Positions 22,853-32,935 of a stretch of 64,000 nt of DNA are shown in pieces (position 1 is the first letter of the stretch; each line of letters begins with the position of its first letter). The notes beneath the pieces were generated by a model that saw only the letters and a list, made by a program, of their open reading frames with translations, did not search any database and was not told the origin of the DNA. The translations under genes and the position numbers were made by a program. The stretch comes from Dryomyza anilis. Taxonomy: Eukaryota; Arthropoda; Insecta; Diptera; Dryomyzidae. Location: contig OX638130.1 in assembly GCA_951804985.1 (NCBI GenBank), forward strand, positions 116,635,593-116,699,592, given 5' to 3'.

Positions 22853-25110
22853 TCAATTTGAGTTTAAAGTAAGAATTTGAATTTATAGCAAATATTTTAA
22901 TTTATAGCAAATATTTTAATTTATATCAAAAATTTTTAAATTTATCAAAATTATAATTTTTATTAATAAATTTGAAATTATAGCAAAAAATTGAAATTAA
23001 ATCAAAATTTTACATTATATTCAAAATTTCAAATTATAGAAAAAATTTGAATTTATAGCGATAATTTGAATTTATAGTAAAAATTTGAAATTATAGCGAA
23101 AAATTGAAATTATTGTCAAAATTGAAATTTTTAGTAAGAATTTGAAATTATAGCAAAAATATGAAATTATAGCAAACATTTGAAATTATAGTCAACATTT
23201 GAATATATAGTAAACAAATTGAATGAATAGTAAAAACTTTAAGTTTTTGTCAAAATAGCAATTTATAGTCAAAAATACAATTTATAGCAAAATATGAAAT
23301 TAAAGCAAACATTATTTGCAAAATTTACTTTTATAGTAAAAATTTTAATATTATAGAAAAAATTTAAAATTATAGAAAAAATTTAATATTATACCAAACA
23401 TTTAAAATTATAGCAAACATTTAAAATTATTGTAAAAATTTAAACTTATTCTCAAATGTTGAATTTATAGCAAAAACATGAATTTATTGTCAAAATTTGA
23501 ATTTATAGGAAAATATAGGAAAATAGCAAATATGATTTATAGTAAAAATTTGAATATATAGAAAAAAATTTAAAATTATAGCAAAAATTTAATATTATAG
23601 CAAACATTTAAAATTATAGCAAAAATTTAAAATTATTGTAAAAATTTAAACTTATTCTCAAATGTTGAATTTATAGCAAAAACATGAATTTATTGTCAAA
23701 ATTTTAATTTATAGGAAAATATAAGAAAATAGGAAATATGATTTATAGTAAAAATTTGAATATATAGCAAAAATTTAAAATTATAGCAAAAATTTAATAT
23801 TATAGCAAACATTTAAAATTATAGCAAAAATTTAAAATTATTGTAAAAATTTAAACCTTTTCTCAAATGTTGAATTTATAGCAAAAACATGAATTTATTG
23901 TCAAAATTTGAATTTATAGGAAAATATGAAATTATAGCAAACATTTTACATTATTTTCAATTTTTTTTTTTTTAATTTGCATTCAAGCGAAAATTTGAAA
24001 TTATTTGAATTATTAGTAAGAATTTAAATTTATGGCTAAAATTTGAATTTATAGCGAACATTTTAATTTAACTTCCAAATTTTGATTTATAATACAAATT
24101 TGAATTGAAAGCTCAAATATTTTATTATTGTCAAATTTCAATTTAGAGTAGAAATTTAAATACATAGCAACAATTGTAATTTATTTTCCAAATTTTATTT
24201 TATAGCAGATATATGAAATTATAGCAAAAAATTTGAATTTAGTTAGAATTTGAAATTATTGTGAGAATTTAAATGTATTGCAAAAATTTAATTTGTAGCA
24301 TAAATTTGAAATTTATAGAAAAAATTTAAAATTATAACAAAAATTTAATATTATAGCAAAAATTTAAAAGTATAGCAAAAATTTAAAATTATTGTAAAAA
24401 TTTAAACTTATTCTCTAATGTTGAATTTATAGCAAAAACATGAATTTATTGTCAAAATTTGAATTTATAGGAAAATATGAAATTATAGCAAACTTTTTAT
24501 ATTATTTTCAATTTTTTTTTTTAATTTGCATTTAAGCGAAAATTTTAAATTATTGACAAAATTTGAATTAATAGTAAAAATTTTAATTTCTGGCTAAAAT
24601 TTGAATTTATAACGAACATTTTAATTTATTTTCCAAATTTTGATTTATAATACAAATTTGAATTTAAAGCACAAATATTTTATTATTGTCAAATTTGAAT
24701 TTAGAGTAGGAATTTTCATTTAAAGCAAAAACTTCTAATTATTGTCAAAATTTCAATTTAGAGTAGACATTTGAATTTATAGCAACAATTGTAATTTATT
24801 TTTCAAATTTTAATTTATAGCAATAATATGAAATTATAGCAAAAAATTTGAATTTAGTGAGAATTTGAATTTATAGTGAGAATTTAAATGTATTGCAAAA
24901 ATTTGATTTGTAGCATAAATTTGAAATTATTGTCAAAATTTAAATTTGTAGTAAGAATTTGAATTTATAACAGAAATATGAATTTATAGCAAACATTTTA
25001 ATTTAATTTCCAAATCTTAATTTATAGCAAAATAAAAATAGCAACATATTTAAAATTTATTATAAAAATTATAATTTAAAGTATATGATTTATTATAGAA
25101 AAAAATATTA
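22853..25110 (+). repeat. 19-bp minisatellite, array B, with higher-order repeats
   Basis: About 2.26 kb of GAATTTATAGCAAAAATTT-type units, 19 bp each. The unit differs from the GAATTTTTAGTGAAAATTT unit of array E at only three positions, so I place it in the same superfamily. A higher-order unit of about 206 bp, marked by CTTATTCTCAAATGTTGAAT, occurs at about 23445, 23651 and 23857, and again at 24407. Units outside it are heavily mutated. Confidence 0.9.
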
Positions 25111-25128
25111 ATTTATAGAAAAAATATG

Positions 25129-25253
25129 GGCGCATAATCGTAGACAATTTAAAGTCAACTTTAAATATAAATTCGACTTTTTTGACAAATTTTGTATAGA
25201 ACAAACTGATTTTAAATTTGAAGTAGACTTTAAAATGTCTATGATTATGCGCC
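25129..25253. mobile_element. Miniature inverted-repeat element, 125 bp
   Basis: The ends GGCGCATAATCGTAGAC and GTCTATGATTATGCGCC are inverted copies with one mismatch, and similarity continues for about 40 bp inward. ATG flanks both ends (25126-25128, 25254-25256), a possible 3-bp target duplication. No coding capacity. Confidence 0.8.
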
Positions 25254-25357
25254 ATGAAGTTTAGTTAACTTTTTTTTTAATAATTAATCACAATTTTAAT
25301 TTATAGCAACAAATTATTAGAGTTCATAGAAAAAATGTTAAAATTTTTCTACAATAT

Positions 25358-25391
25358 CTCATTTTGTATACTCAGAAGTATACAAAATGAG
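25358..25391. other. Perfect 15-bp hairpin with 4-nt loop
   Basis: CTCATTTTGTATACT, loop CAGA, then AGTATACAAAATGAG. The stem is exact. There is no T-run typical of a terminator and fly genes do not use one, so its role is unknown. Confidence 0.85.
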
Positions 25392-25899
25392 AAAGAAACT
25401 TTTCCTTAAAATTAAGAAAACGTTCTGTTATTGTTTTTCAATAAAATAAGAAACATTTTCTTATTAACAAGAAGATTTTTTTCTTAGTATTATTTTTTTC
25501 TCAAGAGACTTTTTTTATTTTCAATCTTTTATTTTTTTTTTATTTTTGATCATTTCTATTAGACAAACCTTTAAAGACGCAACTTTAACAATATCAAAAA
25601 AAACATAGAAAAATCATATATAAAATCTCACGGGACAATGTAAAAAAAACAACATTTTTGAAAAGCACCAAAAATTGTTCACATGCTAAATGTAACTCAC
25701 GTAATGTAATATAACGTAAAGCATCATAACGTAACGTATCAAGTGGGCGGACACTCAGTAGGGCGCAGGGAGCTACCATAGAATTTCTCGCCGACACTGA
25801 TCTAAAAATGAAATGAACGCATTTGTGCCACCACATTGCCAATAAATACTCTGTATATTCGAACAAGATAAATAGTCGAACATAACCTAGTACTTGGGG
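25392..25899. other. AT-rich sequence, nothing recognised
   Basis: Includes a loose ACGTAA-rich patch (25690-25740). The minus-strand frame at 25594-25866 has no recognisable domain. Confidence 0.45.
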
Positions 25900-26420
25900 G
25901 AGTTACCCGACATACCGTTCAAGAGGTGGCACGTCCTGCCATCCTACCGACCGACCGACCAACCGACCGACGAGAAGTACAGAATGCGAACTGCATAGCG
26001 TACGAGTCGAGCCGAACCACATGCCTTGTGCCCGATGTTATTGATTTCTAATTGAAAATGGCTTAAGTGGGCAATGGAAGCGGAAGCAGCAGCAGACGTT
26101 GTGACCATTACGCGAAGGACGTGGAGGCAAACGTACGAAATACGTACGGCAAACGGATGAAAAGCGTACAGCTGGCGGCTGGGTGGCGTGGCGCTTTTTG
26201 TTTGACTGAGTCACACACTTGTGTCGCAAATGGCGAGTGTGGGTTAAGGTTGCCTGGTTTTGGCCCGTGCGGCGCACTGTGTACGAGTAAAAGTCATTTG
26301 GAAAATATGTTTATGGACGCCAAGGATGACCGGCCGACCGGCCATATTTATGCCATGGCCAGGCTATGACTGTCTGTGTCTATATGTCCGTCTTCGCAGG
26401 CTTCCTCGCATAAGAACTGT
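25900..26420. other. GC-richer unique block, candidate regulatory DNA
   Basis: This stands out against AT-rich flanks. It has a (CCGA)n run at about 25945-25972, CAG repeats near 26085 and paired CGTACG/GGCCGACCGGCC palindromes (26140, 26330). A plus-strand frame at 26067-26369 starts at GTG, and the minus frame overlaps it; neither resembles a known protein. An enhancer or untranslated exon is possible. Confidence 0.3.
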
Positions 26421-26655
26421 CTGAGGTTGCTAAGTTTTGCTGTAGTTTCTTGTTTTATTTTTTTTGTTATTTTTTTCTTTTTCACTTATATATCTTTTTA
26501 TTTTAGTTGCCTTTGTGGTCAATAAATTTGCAACAACAAGAACTAAACAAAAGTTTGCGTATATTTCGACTGTGGTTATCTGTGCAATTTGGTCGAGTTT
26601 TAGCAAAAAAAAAACAAAACAAAATCAAAAGAAAAAATATGTTTTTTCTATGACT

Positions 26656-26663
26656 CTTTAAAT
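26656..26663. repeat. Target-site duplication (left) of the hAT-like element
   Basis: CTTTAAAT directly precedes the CAGGGGT terminus and recurs exactly at 27899-27906 after the other terminus. Eight base pairs is the diagnostic hAT length. Confidence 0.93.
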
Positions 26664-27898
26664 CAGGGGTAGAAACCGGAACTATAAAAAGAACGGTTGG
26701 CAATCGTTCCGATATTGTTCCGTTCCGGAACGAACGAAAAGCAAAAGTTCCGAGCGCAAACGTTTCAGTCGGAACTTTTGCTCAAAAGTTCCGGCTCTAA
26801 AGTTCCGATCGGAACTTTTGCATACAAAAAACGTTTGAATCGTTTTTACGGTGAATCGCTTCCTGTGGGCCTAGATTCGGATCCTGGTGCGTCATTGGAA
26901 CTTTTTTGGGTGAATCTGTTCCTGTGGGCCTAGATACGCATCCTGGTGCGTCATTGGAACTTTTTTGAGTGAATCTCTTTCTGTGGGCCCAGATACGGAT
27001 CCTGGTGCGTCATTGGAACTTTTTAGGGTGAATCGCTTCCTGTGGGCCTAGATAAGCATCCTGGTGCGTCATTGGAACTTTTTGGGTGAATCTGTTCCTG
27101 TGGGGCTAGATACGCATCCTGGTGCGTCATTGGAACTAATTTTGACCATTGATCACCAGGATAGGTATCTGGCCCAACAAAACAGATTAACCTTAAAAAA
27201 AGTTCCAATGGCGCACCTGGATGCGTATCTAGGCCCACAGGAAGAGATTCACCCAAAAAAGTTCCAATGACGCACCAGGATCCGTATCTAGGCCCACAGG
27301 AAGCGATTCACCCGAAAAAGTTCCAATGACGCACCTGGATGCGTATCTAGGCCCACAGGAAGCGATTCACCCAAAAAAGTTCCAATGACGCACCAGGATG
27401 CGTATCTAGGCCCACAGGAAGCGATTCACCCTAAAAAGTTCCAATGACGCACCAGGATGCGTATCTAGGCCCACAGGAACAGATTCACCCAAAAAGGTTC
27501 CAATGACGCACCAGGATGCGTATCTAGGCCAACAGGAACAGATTCACCGAAAAAAGTTCCAATGACGCACCAGGATCCGTATCTAGGCCCACAGGAAGCG
27601 ATTCACCCGAAAAGGTTCCACTGACGCACCTGGATGCGTATCTAGGCCCACAGGAAGCGATTCACCCAAAAAAAGTTCCAACGACACACCTAGATGTGAA
27701 TCCATACACATTGGAACTTTTAAACGGAACGAATCAATCGTTCTTCATCGGAACGTTCTTTGTCGGAACGATTCAAACGTTTTTTGTATGCAAAAGTTCC
27801 GAGCGGAACTTTTGAGCCGGAACTTTTAAGCAAAAGTTCCGATTGAAACGTTTGCGCTCGGAACTTTTGCTTTTCGTTCGTTCCGTTCCCAACCCCTG
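26664..27898. mobile_element. Non-autonomous hAT-like foldback element with internal 59-bp tandem repeats
   Basis: Ends CAGGGGT and ACCCCTG, flanked by an exact 8-bp duplication (CTTTAAAT), identify a hAT-type transposon. The arms carry repeated GAACTTTTG/CAAAAGTTC words, including a perfect 20-bp palindrome at 26799-26818, probably transposase-binding sites. Inside, the left half has five tandem 59-bp units (GGCCTAGATACGCATCCTGG...CATTGGAACTTTTT; about 26850-27135). The right half has about nine units in the opposite orientation (about 27190-27690). The whole element can fold into one long hairpin, as in Drosophila FB elements. There is no transposase ORF; mobilisation would need a partner. 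Confidence 0.93.
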
Positions 27899-27906
27899 CT
27901 TTAAAT

Positions 27907-28434
27907 TTATTTTTTTTACATTTATCCGAAACAGCCTCATCGAATGCTCAACTACTAATAAATACGTTTTTTTTATGTGCATCAAAATAACCTCTTAAAT
28001 CGCTTTATAGATTTTTAGTTTTCAACTATTTGGCAGTGCACAATAAACAGTTCAATGCCTATCATACACTGCAAAATAAAACATTTAAAATAAATACATT
28101 TGTATTTGATTTATAAGCAAAAGCATGTGTATTTGTTTTTACTACATTGAAGAACATATATTTACTCCATATATGTACATGCCAACTGAACTGCTGAATA
28201 ACTACATTTTGTATTTATTTATATATCTTGAAATATGTAACTAATTTATTATAATATGTATTACTACAGATGTATTTAATAGAGCACCAAAACCGTAATA
28301 AAAGAGCATATTTTAGCTTTAACTACATTGATGTATTTGTTTTTTGTATACAGAACAACATGTATATCCAAATTTTGTAATAATGTAGACGTCTTGATAT
28401 ATGTACTATAATATCGTCACTGTCATGCCAAAGA
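27907..28434. repeat. Degenerate ACTACATTTTGTATTTATT-type repeat, left block
   Basis: From about 28060 the phrases TACATTTGTATTTGATTTAT, ACTACATTTTGTATTTATTT and ATATGTA recur irregularly. The same phrases resume at 29650-30070 on the far side of the palindromic element, which suggests that element inserted into this repeat. 27907-28060 is unique AT-rich DNA. Confidence 0.6.
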
Positions 28435-29650
28435 GGCAAATGTGCATTTTTAAAAATGTTGGGAAATAAAATTTTAAAGTTAGAAGTGCTTTAAAAATTA
28501 GCACAATTAATATTTTTTTCAATTTTTTTCTGTTATTTTGGTTTATTCGTCAATTATTATAACGTATATAAAATATCTTTAGATTTGGTCAACCTACTGA
28601 ATTATAAATGCGGATTTTGTGAGACTATATCCTGATCAAAACGCAAATTTTTTTGATTTTTATGCTATAACTTTTTATTAGCGCAAGATAAAATAGTATT
28701 GTTAAGGGATTAATTGTTTGCTTTTAAAGCACCTATCTATTGGCATCATTATTTAAAAATATTTTGCCAAACATTAATTTGCAATTTGTAATTTGCAGGA
28801 AAAAATTCTTGAACAAATATTTTTAAATAATGATGCCAAACGATAGGTGCTTTAAGAACAAACAATTAATAATATAAATATAAAATACAAAATTATAGCA
28901 AAAAAACGAAGAAATTGAAAAAATTTTAAATCTTGTCATGCCAAAAGGGCGAATCTTTTGGATTTTTTGCTATAACTCTTTAATGGTACAAGATAAAATA
29001 GTGATGCAAAGGTATTAATTGATTTTTTTTAAAGCAGCTATCGATCTGCATTATTAATTAAAAATATTTTGCCAAACATGAATTTGCCATTTGTAATTTG
29101 CAGAAAAAATTTGTTGGCAAAATATTTTTAACTAATGTTGCCAATCGATTGGTGCTTGAAAAACAAACAATTAATACCACATCACTATTTTATCATGTAG
29201 CAATAAAAAATTATTGCAAAAAACCGAAGAAATTTGAAAAATTGAAAATCTAGTCATGCCAAAAGGGCGAATCTTTTCGTCTTTTCGCCATAACTTTTTA
29301 TTTGTTTAAGATAAAATAATGCTGTGAAGGCATTTATTGTTCGTTTTCAAAGCACCTATCGATCTGCATCATTAATTATAAATATTTTGCCAACATTTTT
29401 TATCCTGCAAATAACAAATGGCAAATTAATGTTTGGCAAAATATTTTTAATTAATGATGCAGATCGATAGCTGCTTTTAAAACAATCAATTAATACCTCT
29501 GCATCACTATTTTATCTTGTACTATTAAAGAGTTATAGCAAAAAATCGAAAAGATTCGCCCTTTTGGCATGACTAGATTTTAAATTATTAAATTTTATCT
29601 TGTACCATTAAAGAGTTATGCAAAAAAATAAAAAAGATTCGTATTATATA
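28435..29650 (+). mobile_element. Composite palindromic element, copy 1 (three modules)
   Basis: Begins with ATGCCAAAGAGGCAAATGTG and contains three palindromic modules of about 0.2-0.34 kb. The modules share ATGCCAAAAGGGCGAATCTT ends, AAGATAAAATAGTGATG, and inner inverted arms (AAAGCACCTATCGATCTGCA / TGCAGATCGATAGCTGCTTT) around TTTGCCATTTGTAATTTGCA. The best module is annotated separately at 29245-29581. A relative in opposite orientation lies at 55111-56127. No ORF. A trailing partial module runs to about 29650. The exact outer right end is uncertain. Confidence 0.8.
29245..29581. mobile_element. Palindromic MITE module with 35-bp perfect terminal inverted repeats
   Basis: The first 35 bases (starting AAAATCTAGTCATGCC) are exactly complementary to the last 35 (ending GGCATGACTAGATTTT). 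The interior is also inverted nearly to the centre, around TTTGCCAACATTTTTTATCC. At 337 bp it is the cleanest unit of this family in the window. Confidence 0.9.
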
Positions 29651-30507
29651 ATACTACATCTTTGATTTACGTCCAAAAGAACAGCAACTAGCTTATTTTT
29701 TTTTATACTACATTTATGTTTTTATATATGTTTTTATGGAAAAGAACTCTATACATTTTCTAAACTTATATACAAAGTAGTACTACATTTGTATTGAAAA
29801 TAACTACATTTTGAATTAAATATGTAGATAAATTACCTTCATATCTATTACTATATATGTATTTTATTAACATCCCAAAACAATGAACAAAAAACTTAGT
29901 TTTATTTGTACTAGTTACATTTTTTGTATTTATTTTTTAATATTTATGTAAAAATAACTACATTTTGTATTTATTTATACGTCCTGAAATAAATTAACTA
30001 CATTTTGTATTTATTTAAAATTAGCTAAAAGTGATGTATTCGATGGAAGCATAACTAAATATTCAATCGTTATTAGACTTTAAGACTCAAAAGTCTTAGA
30101 AATTTAAATTGTATCAAATACGAAAAATCTACCAGATGCTTGGATTCCGTTTGAACCTATACGCATTCGCAGTATGTCCAACATTTGTGCCTACAAAAAT
30201 AAAATCAAAATTTTGTAGTTTAGATCTAAATATTTTAAACACATAATGTAAAATTAGCATTTAACAGAATACTTAAATTAATACTAGAATTAAAAGAAAA
30301 ATTACGTTTAAATTTTTTGGAAAACTTGTTGTATAGGGGACTGCATTTTTTAATGCTAAAAACTGATTGAAAAGTGTCTAAAATTTCGAAAGCAATTGTC
30401 CTAAGAACATTCAATAGTATGGAAAAGAAAGTATGTAGTCAAAATCAGCACTTAAATGTTTTACAGAATTGATGTATGACAGTAATGTCATAAAAATATG
30501 GAAAACA
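29651..30507. repeat. ACTACATTTTGTATTTATT-type repeat, right block, then unique sequence
   Basis: 29650-30070 holds at least four copies of AACTACATTTTGTATTTATT-like units. From 30070 to 30507 the sequence is AT-rich and unrecognised. Confidence 0.55.
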
Positions 30508-30892
30508 AATACAATTTGTAGTTTCTACAATATGTAGTTTCTACAATATGTAGTTTTTACAATATGTAGTTTTTACAATATGTAGTTTCTACAATATGTA
30601 GTTTCTACAATATGTAGTCTCTACAATATGTAGTTTCTACAATATGTAGTTTCTACAATATGTAGTTTCTACAATATGTAGTTTCTACAATATATAGTTT
30701 CTACAATATGTAGTTTCTACAATATGTAGTTTTTACAATATGTAGTTTCTACAATATGTAGTCTCTACAATATGTAGTTTCTACAATATGTAGTTTCTAC
30801 AATATGTAGTCTCTACAATATGTAGTTTCTACAATATGTAGTTTCAACAATATGTAGTTTCTACAATATGTAGTTTCTACAATATGTAGAAA
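30508..30892. repeat. 16-bp tandem array TTTCTACAATATGTAG, about 24 units
   Basis: Almost perfect 16-bp repeats; variants are single substitutions (CTCTACA, TTTTACA, TTCAACA). CTACAATATGTAG is a near-palindrome, so each unit can pair with its complement. The array adjoins the diffuse TACATTT-type repeat. Confidence 0.96.
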
Positions 30893-32185
30893 ACAAACCT
30901 CAAATACTTAGTGTAATAAAATCAAGTCCAAATAATACAAATGTTTTTAAAAACTAAAAAAAGTATATTAGAACTATAGTTTTTCGAAACAAATATACAA
31001 ATAATGTGTATTTGAATACATTAATTTTCTCGGTATACCAATAACTACTCGAACATACCCATAACCTAATCTATAACCTACCCTACTTTGGCACCAGCAA
31101 CAATGCCATTTGCCGCACAAAACAAAAACCTACAAAAGTTTTTCTGCTTCAGCCAGTCAGCCAGCCACAACGTGCACCAGTGGAATTTTCATTTCCTCTT
31201 GCAATGATTTTGGATCGTTGGCTATTTATTCGTTCACATTTTTCGTTTCTTATGATATCCTGATATCCTTGCAAACACCTACACAAACACCAACACAAAT
31301 ACATTCATGACGAGACATGAGTTGAGTTGAATTGAGTTGATGTGAAAATTTGTAATAAAAATTCAGCAGCAAATGAGAAAAACACATACGTGGGCGTCGT
31401 CTGTATGTTGTGTCGTTGTATTAAATACCTTTTGTTCGTCATCTGTGTTTGTCCTTCCATCGTTCTATACGCCACCTTTACGTCTCTCCGTCGTTATGTC
31501 CTTTAATATGTCCAGTGTTATGTATGTAAGTCCGTCTGTTCATTGGCATGTCTGTCTGCATGATGTATGGTTGAAAACGTGGAAATGCTTCAAAGCACAA
31601 TACTTTAAATTAAGGATATTCGAACATTTACAGCACAGGACATGCGACAATGACATACCCTACAGTGCAGAGACGGACAAAAACAGGCAACTAGAATTTT
31701 ATATAGTAAAAAAAAATGTTCAAAATGATACCTTTAAAGTTGTTACTAATTGGCGTGCATAACGTAAAAACGTAAAGAGATACAAAGTTTATAGAAGAAA
31801 AATTTTAAATATGCCAAAATATTTAAGGGCACCACCACCAGCAAAGTAAAGGGAAATGTAAAAAGAAAATCAGAAAAATAAATGAGTGAAAAATTAAATC
31901 GAAAAGCATAAAAAAAATAATACAAGGTATGAAAAATAAAGGAAAGACAGAAAATTTAAAATTCAGAAAAACACAGAAAAATTTATAATTCATGGAGAAG
32001 TGAAAATATCATAAAAAAATGCAATTTTAAATATAGAGCTCATAATATAAATGGGAGTGAGAGATGCTTCGAAGTAACCAAACTTTTTCAATTGTGTGAA
32101 TTACGTTTTTAATTTAATGAATTTTATTTTATGTTAAGAAGTGTTAGTTAAAAAATATGATTTATTTTATATTTTAGTACCTAAT
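30893..32185. other. Mostly unique sequence, no gene recognised
   Basis: 31060-31330 is somewhat GC-richer with CAGCCAGTCAGCCAGCC. A plus-strand frame at 31373-31762 (129 codons) is rich in serine, valine and cysteine from TCCGTC/TCTGT words; it has no recognisable domain and I leave it uncalled. 31790-32040 is A-rich. Confidence 0.4.
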
Positions 32186-32935
32186 GAGTTTTTGTTGGAA
32201 TTTGGAGTGTTGACTTTTTGTAGTTGTGAGTTTTTGGTGGAATTTAGAGTAAATTTAAATTTGTGGTGTGGTCAATTTTTGGAGTGTTGAGTTTTTTGTG
32301 AGGAGTTTATGTAAGGTGGGTTTTTGTGTGGTGAATTTTGGTGTGGTGAAATTTGTAGTTGTAAGCTTTTTATCGAATTGGGAATGGTTATTTTTTGGTA
32401 TGGTGAGTTTGCGTGTGTTGAGTTTTGTGAGGTGAGTTTTTGTGTGGTGTTTTTTTTTTGGTGAAATTTTGTGTGTTGAGTTTTTGTGTAGCGAATCTTT
32501 GTGTAGCGAATTTTAGTGTGGTCAGTTTAAATGTGGTGAGTTCTGGTATTCTGTTTCCCAACAATTCTTTCCCGAAACAATTCCATCTTAAAATAGTTTC
32601 TCCTCAGTTTTTCCCTCTTTTTCCTTGGTGTGGTGAGTTATCTTCTGGATGAATTTGCGGCAATTTTTTGTGATGGTCAGTTTTTGTTGAGGTGGTATAT
32701 GGACTGTTGAGTTTTGGTGTGGTTAGTTTTAGTGTAGTGAATTTCGAGTATGCTGTTTTCCGATAATTTTTCTCCGAGACAATTCCATCTTTTAAAATTT
32801 TCAACGAGATAATTCTGCCCTCGTGTGGTGATTTTTCTTGTGGTGAATTTCTAGTGTGTTGATTTTTTAGTGCGGCGAGTTTTTGAGTTGGTCAGATTTT
32901 TAGAGATTGAATTTGGAGTTTTCCTTTTTGCATTT
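32186..32935 (+). repeat. Degenerate G/T-rich tandem repeat (GTGTGGTGAGTTTTT-like)
   Basis: Words such as GTGTGGTGAATTTTGGTGTG and GTTGAGTTTTTGTG recur every 12-20 bp throughout. A longer phrase repeats at about 32555-32610 and 32745-32800 (TCTGTTTCCCAACAATTCTT versus GCTGTTTTCCGATAATTTTT). One strand is strongly T/G-biased, which gives minus-strand lysine/threonine-rich frames with no meaning. Confidence 0.75.

Noticed and set aside
26067..26369. 100-codon plus-strand frame in the GC-richer block
   Set aside because: It begins at GTG, overlaps an opposite-strand frame and has no recognisable domain.
31373..31762. 129-codon plus-strand frame
   Set aside because: Starts with ATG but has no domain, codon bias or family resemblance; composition reflects TCCGTC/TCTGT words.
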